From Butyrivibrio sp. (lineage in GTDB: Bacteria; Bacillota; Clostridia; Lachnospirales; Lachnospiraceae), in contig NZ_JAFRGN010000057.1 in assembly GCF_017433805.1 (NCBI RefSeq), positions 1 to 64,000 of the forward strand: DNA of 64,000 nucleotides, in the 5' to 3' direction. The position numbers were made by a program, and so were the translations under genes. The notes beneath the pieces are model-generated. The model did not search any database, was not told the origin of the DNA, and saw only the letters and a list, made by a program, of their open reading frames with translations. Positions 29,851-39,314 of the stretch are shown here, piece after piece. Each line of letters starts with the position of its first letter. Positions within the stretch are counted from its first letter, which is position 1.

Positions 29851-29902
29851 AAAAAGCGACAAATGGTATCTGTTGTCAACATTATACCATTTGTCGCTTT
29901 TA
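29851..29902 (-). terminator. strong terminator of the RNA methyltransferase gene
   Basis: An 18-bp perfect stem: 29852-29869 (AAAAGCGACAAATGGTAT) with 29884-29901. On the minus strand it is followed by TTTTTATTTC. It separates the methyltransferase from the small membrane protein and channel. Confidence 0.9.
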
Positions 29903-29971
29903 TTTATCCTAAAAAACATATAAACTCTCAACAGTGTCGCAATTCTTAAACTACTCACTTTGCAAGACCAA

Positions 29972-30844
29972 TCATTGAGACAGCTCCCAGAATGCTACTG
30001 CGCTGCAAGCTGCAACATTGAGCGAATCAACGCCATGAGCCATAGGAATCTTGACGCACCAGTCACAGGCGCTTATGGTTTCTGGAAGAAGGCCGTCACC
30101 TTCTGCCCCAAGAAAAATTGCCAGTTTCTCTGCATTTTTGAGCTCCTCGGCGTTTATGTCTAATGTGTCATTTCTAAGAGCAAGAGCCACTGTCTTAAAA
30201 CCAAGCTCCTGCAAGGTACTTATTTCTTTTCCCTCCGGAAGGAAAGTCCATGGTGCCTGGAATACTGTCCCCATACTGACTCTGGCAGCTCTCCTATAGA
30301 GCGGATCAGTGCATCCACTTGTAAAGAGCACAGCGTCCATGCCGAGCGCAGCAGCACTTCTGACAATAGCTCCGAGGTTCGTTGGATTTGTCACGTTTTC
30401 AAGAACCGCAATACGACGGGCATTTGCGATAGTCTCTGCGACTGTCGTGAGCTCTTTTCTCCTCATGGCACAGAGTACACCTCGTGTTAAGTGGAAGCCT
30501 GTGATCTTGGTAAGGACGGAAGAATCGGCGATATAGATGGGAATCTGTGAACATTCATCTGTTGCTACACTGTTCGAAGTATTATTAGTTGCGCTTATCC
30601 TTGATGATTTCTGACACCTCTCGATTATATCTGCCGCGTCCTTCTGAGTCTGCCCCTTTTCCAGTAGCATAGAGATTGGCTCGTACCCTGCATCAAGAGC
30701 ACGCCCAATAACCTTGGGACTCTCTGCGATAAAGATTCCAAGGTCTGGTTCATTTATGTGATATAGCTGGTTCTCAGAGAGCTGATGATATATGGACAGC
30801 TCCTGAGAATCCAGATCAGTTACTTCGATAAAATTGTGGGACAT
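29972..30844 (-). CDS. SpoU/TrmH-family RNA 2'-O-methyltransferase
   Basis: 290 residues. The C-terminal SPOUT domain has the three family motifs: NPTNLGAIVRSAAALG, IFLGAEGDGL and IPMAHGVDSLNVAACSAV (trefoil-knot SAM site). The N-terminal part (about 1-120) is a substrate-binding domain with a Ser/Asn-rich insertion around 80-100. It probably methylates a ribose in rRNA or tRNA; the exact site is unknown. It is followed by an 18-bp terminator. Confidence 0.92.
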   Translation of the reverse strand: MSHNFIEVTDLDSQELSIYHQLSENQLYHINEPDLGIFIAESPKVIGRALDAGYEPISMLLEKGQTQKDAADIIERCQKSSRISATNNTSNSVATDECSQIPIYIADSSVLTKITGFHLTRGVLCAMRRKELTTVAETIANARRIAVLENVTNPTNLGAIVRSAAALGMDAVLFTSGCTDPLYRRAARVSMGTVFQAPWTFLPEGKEISTLQELGFKTVALALRNDTLDINAEELKNAEKLAIFLGAEGDGLLPETISACDWCVKIPMAHGVDSLNVAACSAVAFWELSQ

Positions 30845-30869
30845 GTAATTCGTCTCCTGGATAATTTTC

Positions 30870-31640
30870 TCAATGTACTACAACAGGAAGTGTGTGGGGC
30901 TGCGTCTCTTCCACAAGAGACCTTTCTCCAGCAACCGGCCTGAATTCAAAACCTTCTTCATCGATATCTCTTGTAAACACAGGTGTTCCATCCCCTGCAA
31001 GGAAGGCTTTTATGTAGTCCTGAATCGTTTCAAGCTTGTATGGGAAGCTCATAGCGCCCATGTGCTTCTGAGTAAGATGATGGATATCAGAGCCACCACT
31101 CATAATAAAGTTATGCTCAAGGCAATACTGATATCCAAGACCGTTTTGCCAATCAGGGTTCTCTGCATTGAAGCACTCTACACCGTCCACATCATTAGGC
31201 GCAAGATGAATTGTGTTAAGATATCCCCTCTCCCTGTATGGATGTGCCTGAACCATGATCCCGCCTACAGCTCTTACTGCCTCATGCAGCTCTTTTCTGG
31301 TCATGTCCATGATCTGAGGGTTATCAAGAAGCCACTTCTTGTCTACTCCATAGAGAAGATATTCATCTCCTGTAAATGCAAACTCAACTCCAAAGAATAC
31401 CTTGAAGTCTGTACCATTTGCAGCTTCAAAAGCATGCTCATATCCCTTGCAATACAGCTCCACCTTCTCTTCCCATGGAAGATGCCTTGGTACCGCGCTG
31501 TTGCCGTTAAAGAAGTGATCAGTAACAATGATCCCGCTGTAGCCAATTTTCTTCATGTGCTCAATATACTCTTTTCCCGGAGTATCAGAGCAGGCGCTGC
31601 CTTCAATTGTATGTAAATGAGTTTCGTATAAGTAAGCCAT
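30870..31640 (-). CDS. PHP-domain phosphoesterase
   Basis: 256 residues. PHP motifs: ETHLHTIEGSACS at the start, IIVTDHFFNG, VFFGVEF, MVQAHPYRE and SGGSDIHH near the end supply the metal-binding His, Asp and Glu residues. The protein could be a phosphatase related to histidinol phosphatase or a nucleotide/RNA phosphoesterase; the substrate is not apparent. It has its own promoter, and 25 bases separate it from the downstream methyltransferase gene, so they may be co-transcribed. Confidence 0.87.
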   Translation of the reverse strand: MAYLYETHLHTIEGSACSDTPGKEYIEHMKKIGYSGIIVTDHFFNGNSAVPRHLPWEEKVELYCKGYEHAFEAANGTDFKVFFGVEFAFTGDEYLLYGVDKKWLLDNPQIMDMTRKELHEAVRAVGGIMVQAHPYRERGYLNTIHLAPNDVDGVECFNAENPDWQNGLGYQYCLEHNFIMSGGSDIHHLTQKHMGAMSFPYKLETIQDYIKAFLAGDGTPVFTRDIDEEGFEFRPVAGERSLVEETQPHTLPVVVH

Positions 31641-31738
31641 GTCTTCCTCTTTTGTCTGTATCCCGCTTGTATCTTATGTATGTGTTTTATTCTTCTGACT
31701 TGCTAGTACTGCTTTAGCATATCTTGCATGTCTACATC

Positions 31739-31767
31739 ATTGTATAACCTGACATTGAACATAACAA
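31739..31767 (-). promoter_or_regulatory. sigma-A promoter of the PHP gene
   Basis: -35 TTGTTA (31762-31767), 17-base spacer, -10 TACAAT (31739-31744), about 100 bases before the start codon. It lies just beyond the end of the second nuclease-like gene. Confidence 0.6.
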
Positions 31768-31786
31768 TTATTTGGGGCAATTCTTT

Positions 31787-32608
31787 TTACATCAGATACT
31801 GTTCAATCATAGCCTTTATTATATTTGAACTGAGGGCATGTTGAGAAGTCTCAAATGTCATTATCAGTTTTTTTCCAGGATAATATCCGCTTTGCTCATA
31901 GGCCTCTATCTTGGCTATGTTCTTGTTGGCATAGGCTATGTTATCCATCATTCCAAAATGCTCCCAAATATATTCCTGTCTCGTCCGTATATTGAGGCAT
32001 GTGAAATCTGGTCTTACCTGACCAATATTCTTTAGATTGATTGGATATTCGTAGCGATAAGGAACCCCTCTTTGTTCCAGCATATTGGCAATGATAAGCT
32101 CAGATTTTGATCTTACTTTCACACCATTATTTGAATAAAAAACATTACCATCAGACATCGGCATTGATTCGTATTCAACCTTTTGCCAGCATGTTGCAAA
32201 CTGCCTGTCAGGCAAAAACAATGGTGTTACAATTACTTGTTTTCCAGGATTTAAGGCTTCAAACACATTTGCTACTGATCCCTGTTTAAGAACATCTACA
32301 TATTCAGACGCTATTCTAAGTTCCTTATTTGCAGCCTCTACTATTTTTGTGTCATATTCCCGTTGTGCAATTCTGGCAGCTACCTCCCGCTGACTTATCG
32401 ATAGGTACTTTCCATTTGTATCTTTTGGGTCACTCCTCAGGAAATATTGGTATGAATTCTTTCTTTTCTGAACTCGTAACTTTCCTTCCAATGGTTGCTG
32501 AAGACTTGCTGTTTTATTATGTATAATTCTTTCTAATTGTTCCATTCTCCTGGTAACAGCCTGAAGCGTCCCATCACACCAGTTATACTCATCAAATTTA
32601 ATTTTCAT
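31787..32608 (-). CDS. PD-(D/E)XK-like nuclease-fold protein, copy 2
   Basis: 273 residues from ATG 32608 (AAGGAG seven bases upstream). It is a divergent paralogue of the plus-strand gene ending at 19353. Shared positions: KVRSKSE (Glu170), VRPDF (Asp201) and YIWEHFG (Glu216, His217), then a YEQSGYYPGKKL segment and a basic/amphipathic end. The N-terminal part is a predicted coiled coil (MEQLERIIHNKTASL) followed by a basic, aromatic strand region. The Glu-Asp-Glu order resembles the PD-(D/E)XK fold with the Lys replaced. No partner gene is adjacent; the flanks are long and AT-rich. A nucleic-acid role is inferred; the biological function is unknown. Confidence 0.8.
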   Translation of the reverse strand: MKIKFDEYNWCDGTLQAVTRRMEQLERIIHNKTASLQQPLEGKLRVQKRKNSYQYFLRSDPKDTNGKYLSISQREVAARIAQREYDTKIVEAANKELRIASEYVDVLKQGSVANVFEALNPGKQVIVTPLFLPDRQFATCWQKVEYESMPMSDGNVFYSNNGVKVRSKSELIIANMLEQRGVPYRYEYPINLKNIGQVRPDFTCLNIRTRQEYIWEHFGMMDNIAYANKNIAKIEAYEQSGYYPGKKLIMTFETSQHALSSNIIKAMIEQYLM

Positions 32609-33010
32609 ATAAAACTCCTTAATATGCATCGTTTTATATGTCTTACGAGCATCAATTATTACCCCGCAGCTATAAATCCTGTTCCTCCCTAGAGTTTTAT
32701 AGGTTCTACCACCTTGGATACACTTAGTAATTTAGTATAAATCTCTCTAAATCTCTGTTTTTATGTGTTTTCTTAGCTTTTCTATTATGTCAAAAGACAT
32801 ATAAAAAGTTGGCATCGGTCGCACTTATAGCTTTAAACAATTTTTTATCTACAAAAGAGCATATAAAACTTGATTAAATGGATATTTTTTAGCTGTCCCA
32901 GAAAGAACAGCCATCTCAAAATGAACTTTGAAAAAAGATTATCTTGAAATACAAATGAAACTATATAATACCCACCAAAAATTGTAAAGATATTTCTATG
33001 ATATAAATAG
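32609..33010. other. AT-rich non-coding region with repeated CATATAAAA motif
   Basis: No gene is seen. The 9-mer CATATAAAA occurs at 32606-32614 (+), 32632-32640 (-), 32798-32806 (+) and 32860-32868 (+), two of them within AAGACATATAAAA. The first covers the start codon of the nuclease-like gene. No clear promoter was found. The same 9-mer also occurs in the amt promoter spacer at 45236-45244, so it may simply be a common AT-rich word. Confidence 0.4.
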
Positions 33011-33054
33011 AAAAGACAGAGCATATTCCGTAAATTCAGAACAGCTCTGTCTTT
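33011..33054 (-). terminator. intrinsic terminator of gltD
   Basis: Stem AAGACAGAGC (33013-33022) with GCTCTGTCTT (33044-33053). On the minus strand it ends in TTTTCTATTT. It lies about 100 bases after the gltD stop and closes the nitrogen cluster. Confidence 0.85.
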
Positions 33055-33154
33055 CAATAATTATACTATGTTTTCTTAATATAACCTGAGATTTGGATAT
33101 TCCTTTAGCTATCCGAGTTTACATCCCATGTTTCATCCAATATTTCCTCATCCA

Positions 33155-34672
33155 TTACAGGTTTGTATATCCCATGAGGTACTCATCAACTTCTTTTGCA
33201 CAGGCTCTGCCTTCGGCGATAGCCCAAACTACGAGAGACTGGCCGCGGTGCATATCACCTGCTGAGAAAATCTTGGTATCAGGAATGTGATAACCGCCAT
33301 CTTCTGTAACTACAGTGCCTCTAGGGCTTCTCTTAACAGAAAATGCATCTGCAGAGTAGTCCTCACAGCCTATAAAGCCAGCTGCGATGAGGAGAAGGTC
33401 ACACTTAAGAGTCTTCTCTGAGCCGGCAACTTCTGTCAGCTTGCCGTCCTTGAAAGCAACCTTAACAGTTTCTATCTGCTTGATATGACCCTTCTTGTCT
33501 GTAGTAACGCTCTTAACAGTGGTCTCATATACTCTTGGATCAGAACCAAAGAGGAATATTGCTTCCTCGTGGCCATAATCTGTCTTGAGAACCTTGGGCC
33601 ATTCTGGCCAAGGATTAGAAGCCGATCTCTCTACAGGAGGCTTAGGCATCATCTCAAGAGCTGTTACACTCTTAGCTCCATGTCTTATGACTGTTCCAAT
33701 ACAGTCATTACCTGTATCACCGCCTCCGACAATAACAACGTTCTTGCCTGCTGCATCGATATATCCGCCGTGTTTTTTGAGAGACTCAGCAGATTTATCC
33801 GGTGCATCCTTTCCAGCATCAGCACTATCAACCATATCCATAAGGGCTTTGGTTGTCTGTGTCAGGAAATCTACAGCATAGTATACGCCGCCAACCTTAC
33901 CTGGCTCTGCTGCAGCAAGAGGTCTTGCCTTCTTAGCTCCGCAGCATAATACAACAGCGTCAAAATCTTTGAGAAGGGTTCCGGCTTTGCTGGTGTCTAC
34001 ATTAACACCAGTATGGAATACAACGCCCTCGTCCTCCATGAGCTTTTTGCGGCGCTTAATAACGCTCTTATCCAACTTCATGTTAGGAATTCCATACATG
34101 AGAAGTCCACCGATCTCATCTTCTCTTTCAAAGACTTCTACGTTGTGACCTCTGTGGTTAAGTTCATCAGCTACTGCAAGTCCGGAAGGTCCGCTTCCTA
34201 CAACAGCAACTCTTTTTCCACTTCTGATAGTCGGTACTACTGGCTGAATATAGCCGTTTGCATAAGCTGTCTCAACCAGGAATAATTCATTGTCATGAAC
34301 AGTAACAGCGTCGCCGTATTGTCCACACATGCAGGCTTTTTCGCAGAGTGCAGGACAAACACGTCCTGTAAACTCTGGGAAATTGCTGGTCTTGTGAAGT
34401 CTTGCAAAGGCATGTCTGTCATGTCCTCTGTATACTTCGTCGTTCCACTCAGGAATCAGGTTGTGAAGTGGACAGCCTGTTACCATGCCTCCAAGATTCA
34501 TAGCTGACTGGCAGAATGGAACACCGCAGTTCATACATCTTCCAGCCTGCTGTCTACGCTCCTCTGTCATGAGCATTGTGTGAAACTCATCGAATGTCAT
34601 GATTCTTTCTGCTGGAGGCACATCACCATTATTTTTTCTCTTATACTCAAGGAATCCTGTATCTTTTCCCAT
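33155..34672 (-). CDS. gltD: glutamate synthase small subunit (NADPH-type)
   Basis: 505 residues. The N-terminal cysteines CMNCGVPFC and [12 protein letters not shown] bind low-potential Fe-S clusters. The FAD dinucleotide fold is [17 protein letters not shown] and the NAD(P)H fold [13 protein letters not shown]. It feeds electrons to GltB for conversion of glutamine and 2-oxoglutarate to two glutamates. It starts 13 bases after gltB with GGAGG seven bases upstream and is the last gene of the cluster. Confidence 0.97.
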   Translation of the reverse strand: MGKDTGFLEYKRKNNGDVPPAERIMTFDEFHTMLMTEERRQQAGRCMNCGVPFCQSAMNLGGMVTGCPLHNLIPEWNDEVYRGHDRHAFARLHKTSNFPEFTGRVCPALCEKACMCGQYGDAVTVHDNELFLVETAYANGYIQPVVPTIRSGKRVAVVGSGPSGLAVADELNHRGHNVEVFEREDEIGGLLMYGIPNMKLDKSVIKRRKKLMEDEGVVFHTGVNVDTSKAGTLLKDFDAVVLCCGAKKARPLAAAEPGKVGGVYYAVDFLTQTTKALMDMVDSADAGKDAPDKSAESLKKHGGYIDAAGKNVVIVGGGDTGNDCIGTVIRHGAKSVTALEMMPKPPVERSASNPWPEWPKVLKTDYGHEEAIFLFGSDPRVYETTVKSVTTDKKGHIKQIETVKVAFKDGKLTEVAGSEKTLKCDLLLIAAGFIGCEDYSADAFSVKRSPRGTVVTEDGGYHIPDTKIFSAGDMHRGQSLVVWAIAEGRACAKEVDEYLMGYTNL

Positions 34673-34685
34673 TTCTTCGTCCTCC

Positions 34686-37600
34686 TTACGCCAACTCTTT
34701 GAAAGCTTCCAGTACTGCTGTGTCGTGATCTATGCCCTGTTCCTCGAATCTACCAATAGCTGTGAGCATCTTCTGGTAGTCATTAGGCACGATCTTCTTA
34801 AAGTCTGGAATGTAGCTGTCAAAGTTTGCAAGAATCTCTTTAGCAAATTCTGAATCTGTCTCTTTGACGTAATCTTCAAGGATTCCCTTGAGTTCTGCTA
34901 TATCATACTTCTCTGTTACTTCGAAGAGAGAAGCCATATCTTTGTTCATACGAAGGTAAAGAGTGTGCTCTCTATCAAGAACATAAGCAATTCCTCCGCT
35001 CATACCGGCTGCAAAGTTCTTACCAGTCATTCCAAGGATAACTGCCCTGCCGCCTGTCATATACTCAAGTCCGTGATCACCGCAGCCTTCTGCAACTGCA
35101 ACAGCTCCTGAATTACGAACGCAGAATCTCTCGCCTGCAACGCCGCATACATAAGCTTTGCCGGCTGTTGCGCCGTAGAGAGCAACGTTACCGATGATGA
35201 TGTTCTCGTGAGCCTTGTAGGTTGCCTTCTTGGATGGTCTTACAATTACCTTACCTCCTGAAAGTCCCTTACCAAAGCCGTCATTAGCATCGCCGTAGAG
35301 TCTTAGTGTAACGCCCTTAGGAAGGAATGCGCCAAAGGACTGGCCACCGCCTCCGTGAGCTTCTACAACAACTGAATCGTCAGCAAGCTTATCCTGGAAG
35401 TCTGCAGTTACCCTGCTGCCAAGAAGTGTACCAAAGCTTCTGTCTGTACTTGATACATTAACCTTGATCTGTACGTTTCCTTCTGCGTCCTTTGAGTTCT
35501 TAGCAACCTTGAATGCTTTCTCATACTCAGGAATGAGTACCTTGGAATCAAGTGTCTTCTCAAGAGCAAAGTCATAAACCTGCTTAGGATCAAAGTGATT
35601 ATCTGTTCTCTCAACATAAGCTCTATCAAGGATTCTGCTAAGGTCGGCTGCTTCCTTGCGCTTCTTGATATCCATGTCGCTGCCTTCGTAGGTTCTCATA
35701 ACAAGGCGGTCAGTTCTACCTACCATCTCGGCAATTGTTCTAAAGCCAAGCTGGCTCATGATCTCACGAAGCTCTCTTGCTACAAAGAGCATGAAGTTCA
35801 TGACATGTTCTGGCTTACCCTTAAATCTCTTTCTGAGTTCTTCGTTCTGTGTAGCGATACCAACAGGACATGTATCCTTGTTGCAGACACGCATCATCAT
35901 GCATCCCATGCATACAAGTGGAGCAGTGGCAAAACCAAATTCCTCTGCGCCAAGGAGTGCTGCTATAGCAACATCTCTACCAGTCATGAGCTTACCATCA
36001 GTCTCAAGGACAACTCGGCTTCTAAGGCCATTATCAAGAAGTGACTGATGTGCTTCACTCACACCGAGCTCCCAAGGAAGTCCTGCATGATGAACCGATG
36101 AAGATGGAGCTGCACCTGTTCCTCCGTCATAGCCTGATACGAGGATAACCTGTGCTCCAGCCTTGGCAACACCAGAAGCAATTGTTCCAACGCCTGCTTC
36201 TGATACAAGCTTAACTGAGATTCTTGCCTTGTCGTTAGCATTCTTGAGGTCGTAGATGAGCTGGGCAAGATCCTCAATTGAATAAATATCGTGATGAGGT
36301 GGTGGTGAAATAAGGGCTACACCTGGGGTTGAGAAACGAGTCTTGGCAACCCAAGGATATACTTTTTTACCAGGAAGGTGTCCACCTTCTCCTGGCTTAG
36401 CGCCCTGTGCCATCTTGATCTGAATCTCCTTGGCACTAAGAAGGTACTGGCTTGTTACACCAAATCTACCTGAAGCCACCTGTTTAACTGCACTGTTTCT
36501 GTCTGTTCCAAAGCGGGCAATATCCTCACCGCCTTCACCGGTGTTGGACTTACCACCAAGTCTGTTCATGGCGATAGCAAGAGTCTCGTGAGCTTCCTTG
36601 GAAAGTGAACCATAGCTCATGGCACCTGTCTGGAATCTCTTAACGATCTCCTCTTCGCTCTCAACCTCATCGATTGGAACTGGCTCAGCTGCTGGTACAA
36701 ATGATAAAAGAGCTCTCAAGGTATGAGGTCTGTCCTCATCATCTACCATCTGGCTATATTCTTTAAATCTGTCATAGTCGCCTTCTCTTACCGCTCTCTG
36801 AAGAGTAACGATAGTCTTAGGGCTATACATGTGATCTTCCTTATCTTCACCGCTTCTAAGAGAATGGAAGCCGATGGAATCAAGTGTTGTATCTGTAGAA
36901 AGACCAAGTGGATCAAAGGCTCTGTTGTGTCTGTATTCCACATCCTGAGCAATCTCTTTGATTCCGATTCCGCCTACGCGACTTGTAGTTCCTGTAAAGT
37001 ATTTATCCACAAGCTCTTTTGACAGACCGATTGCCTCAAAAATTCTTGCAGACTGATATGACTGCAGTGTAGAAATACCCATCTTGGCTGCAATCTTAAC
37101 TACGCCGCCAAGAAGAGCCTTGTTGTAATCAGCTATAGCTGTATGATAGTCCTTATCAAGAATTCCGATATCTATGAGTTCTGCGATACACTCCTGCGCA
37201 AGATAAGGGTGAATAGCACGTGCACCAAAGCCAAGGAGGGTAGCTATCTGATGAACGTCTCTAGGCTCACCACTTTCAAGGATAAGTGAAACCGCAGTAC
37301 GTCTCTTGGTTCTGACAAGATGCTGCTCAACGGATGAAACTGCCAGAAGTGATGGGATTGGCATGTGGTTCTCATCAACGCCTCTGTCTGAGAGGATTAT
37401 GATGTTCACGCCATCAGCAACTGCCCTGTCAACAGATACATCCAGCTGCTCGAGAGCTCTTTCAACGGGAGTATTCTTGTAGTAGAGAAGTGATATCTTT
37501 CTAACCTTAAAGCCTGGCTGATCCAGTGACTCAATCTTCATAAGGTCAACGCCAGTAAGGATTGGGTTATTGATCTCAAGCACGCGGCAGTTATCGCTCT

Positions 37601-39218
37601 TTTCCTCAAGGAGGTTACCATCAGATCCGATGTAAACTGTTGTGTCAGTTACAACCTTCTCTCTAAGTGAGTCGATAGGCGGGTTTGTTACCTGGGCAAA
37701 GAGCTGCTTAAAGTAGCAGAATAATGGCTGATGATGGAGTGAGAGCATGGCAAGCGGCACATCAGTACCCATGGAAACAGTAGGCTCGATGCCATTTGTA
37801 GCCATCGGCATGATCTGATTCTTAACATCCTCATAGGAATAGCCAAATACCTTGTAGAGCTTATCTCTCATCACCTGAGTGTGTGTAGGTATCTTCTTGT
37901 TAGGAATGCTGAGCTTACCCAGGTGTAAAAGATATCTGTCAAGCCACTCGCCGTAGGGCTTTGCCTTGGAATATTTCTCTTTACACTCTTCATCTGAGAT
38001 TATGCGGCCTTCCTTGGTATCAACAAGGAGCATATGTCCAGGTGAAAGACGTGACTTTTTAACAATGTTCTCGTCAGGGATATCCAGAACTCCCACCTCA
38101 GAAGCGAGGATGAGTCTGTTATCCTTAGTGACATAGTATCTTGATGGACGAAGGCCATTTCGATCAAGTGTAGCACCGAACACCTCACCATCAGTGAAAA
38201 GAACTGCTGCAGGGCCATCCCATGGTTCCATCATTGTTGCATAGTAGTGATAGAAATCTTTTCTGTCCTGAGCCATGAAGTCGTTGTGCTTCCAAGGCTC
38301 TGGAATAGTAAGCATCATGGCAAGTGGAAGATCCATTCCATTCATGTACAGGAACTCGAGAGTGTTATCCAGCATAGCAGAGTCAGAACCTGATGAAGCT
38401 ATGACAGGATATACCTTTCCAAGATCATCTCCAAATACGTCTGAGGACATGGTCTCTTCACGAGCAAGCATTCTGTCGCTGTTACCACGAATAGTGTTGA
38501 TTTCACCATTGTGTGCGATCATTCTATATGGATGAGCACGCTGCCAGGATGGTGTTGTATTAGTTGAGAAACGGCTATGCACCATGGCAATAGCTGTAAC
38601 ATAGTCAGGAGAAAGCAGGTCTGCATAGAAATTACGCAGCTGTCCTACCAGGAACATTCCTTTGTAGACAATAGTCCTGGATGAAAAAGAGCATATGTAA
38701 GTATCCTCAGAGGATTTCTCATACTCTCTTCTGAGACAGTAAAGACGTCTGTCAAATTCAGTTCCGCGCTGTACTTCTGCAGGTCTTTCAATAAAGCACT
38801 GAGCGATGTAAGGCATGCAGTTTCTGGCAACCTCACCAAGAATCTCTGGATGAATAGGCGCTTCTCTCCAGCCAAGAACCTTGAGGTTTTCTTTTTCTGC
38901 AATAACTTCAAGAAGACGCTTTGCGAACATTCTCTTCATGGAATCCTGAGGCAGGAAAAACATACCGATTCCATAGTCGCCAGCGTTCTTGAGCTTAATG
39001 CCTACTTTGTCAGCTTCTTTTTTGAAAAACTTGTGAGAAATCTGTACCAGGATTCCGACACCATCACCAACTTTACCGGTGGCATCTTTTCCTGCGCGGT
39101 GTTCGAGCTTCTCAACGATGCTGAGAGCATCATCGAGGACTCTGTTGTCTGCATTACCATCTATATTGATTACGGCGCCTATACCGCAGGCGTCACGTTC
39201 GTTCATCCATGGTTCCAT
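34686..39218 (-). CDS. gltB: glutamate synthase large subunit
   Basis: 1510 residues, full length. The N-terminal amidotransferase nucleophile is Cys11 in ERDACGIGAV, so a ten-residue propeptide would be removed. Next come the central domain, the FMN-binding synthase domain (GGKSNTGEGGEDIARF, AKPGEGGHLPG) and the 3Fe-4S cysteines CMGCMMMRVCNKDTC. The C-terminal beta-helix glycine-rich domain closes the protein. With GltD it makes glutamate from glutamine. AAGGAG is 12 bases before the ATG, slightly long; a start at Met5 is possible. A terminator-like hairpin precedes it after glnA. Confidence 0.97.
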   Translation of the reverse strand: MEPWMNERDACGIGAVINIDGNADNRVLDDALSIVEKLEHRAGKDATGKVGDGVGILVQISHKFFKKEADKVGIKLKNAGDYGIGMFFLPQDSMKRMFAKRLLEVIAEKENLKVLGWREAPIHPEILGEVARNCMPYIAQCFIERPAEVQRGTEFDRRLYCLRREYEKSSEDTYICSFSSRTIVYKGMFLVGQLRNFYADLLSPDYVTAIAMVHSRFSTNTTPSWQRAHPYRMIAHNGEINTIRGNSDRMLAREETMSSDVFGDDLGKVYPVIASSGSDSAMLDNTLEFLYMNGMDLPLAMMLTIPEPWKHNDFMAQDRKDFYHYYATMMEPWDGPAAVLFTDGEVFGATLDRNGLRPSRYYVTKDNRLILASEVGVLDIPDENIVKKSRLSPGHMLLVDTKEGRIISDEECKEKYSKAKPYGEWLDRYLLHLGKLSIPNKKIPTHTQVMRDKLYKVFGYSYEDVKNQIMPMATNGIEPTVSMGTDVPLAMLSLHHQPLFCYFKQLFAQVTNPPIDSLREKVVTDTTVYIGSDGNLLEEKSDNCRVLEINNPILTGVDLMKIESLDQPGFKVRKISLLYYKNTPVERALEQLDVSVDRAVADGVNIIILSDRGVDENHMPIPSLLAVSSVEQHLVRTKRRTAVSLILESGEPRDVHQIATLLGFGARAIHPYLAQECIAELIDIGILDKDYHTAIADYNKALLGGVVKIAAKMGISTLQSYQSARIFEAIGLSKELVDKYFTGTTSRVGGIGIKEIAQDVEYRHNRAFDPLGLSTDTTLDSIGFHSLRSGEDKEDHMYSPKTIVTLQRAVREGDYDRFKEYSQMVDDEDRPHTLRALLSFVPAAEPVPIDEVESEEEIVKRFQTGAMSYGSLSKEAHETLAIAMNRLGGKSNTGEGGEDIARFGTDRNSAVKQVASGRFGVTSQYLLSAKEIQIKMAQGAKPGEGGHLPGKKVYPWVAKTRFSTPGVALISPPPHHDIYSIEDLAQLIYDLKNANDKARISVKLVSEAGVGTIASGVAKAGAQVILVSGYDGGTGAAPSSSVHHAGLPWELGVSEAHQSLLDNGLRSRVVLETDGKLMTGRDVAIAALLGAEEFGFATAPLVCMGCMMMRVCNKDTCPVGIATQNEELRKRFKGKPEHVMNFMLFVARELREIMSQLGFRTIAEMVGRTDRLVMRTYEGSDMDIKKRKEAADLSRILDRAYVERTDNHFDPKQVYDFALEKTLDSKVLIPEYEKAFKVAKNSKDAEGNVQIKVNVSSTDRSFGTLLGSRVTADFQDKLADDSVVVEAHGGGGQSFGAFLPKGVTLRLYGDANDGFGKGLSGGKVIVRPSKKATYKAHENIIIGNVALYGATAGKAYVCGVAGERFCVRNSGAVAVAEGCGDHGLEYMTGGRAVILGMTGKNFAAGMSGGIAYVLDREHTLYLRMNKDMASLFEVTEKYDIAELKGILEDYVKETDSEFAKEILANFDSYIPDFKKIVPNDYQKMLTAIGRFEEQGIDHDTAVLEAFKELA

Positions 39219-39251
39219 TTGGACTTTTATCTCCTTCCCGTATAACTATTT

Positions 39252-39283
39252 AAAAAGGTACCGCGCAGGTTGGTGCGCGGTAC
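39252..39283 (-). terminator. terminator-like hairpin between glnA and gltB
   Basis: GTACCGCGCA (39258-39267) pairs perfectly with TGCGCGGTAC (39274-39283) around a six-base loop. On the minus strand it is followed by CTTTTTAAATA. It lies 31 bases after the glnA stop and 34 bases before gltB, where it would set the GS:GOGAT transcript ratio or act as an attenuator. Confidence 0.85.
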
Positions 39284-39314
39284 ATAAATGTGCATTTACT
39301 TAGGTGCCAGTTTA

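Noticed and set aside
30873-31616. 247-codon open frame on the plus strand
   Set aside because: It lies entirely antisense to the PHP phosphoesterase gene, whose metal-binding motifs and ribosome site are clear; the plus-strand product has no recognisable domain.
35595-36044. 149-codon plus-strand frame within gltB
   Set aside because: Antisense shadow of a fully conserved glutamate synthase region; no ribosome site or known product.
39258-39283. GGTACCGCG sequence resembling a T-box antiterminator
   Set aside because: It is part of a simple perfect hairpin between glnA and gltB; there is no long leader or specifier stem and the gene is not an aminoacyl-tRNA or amino-acid T-box target.
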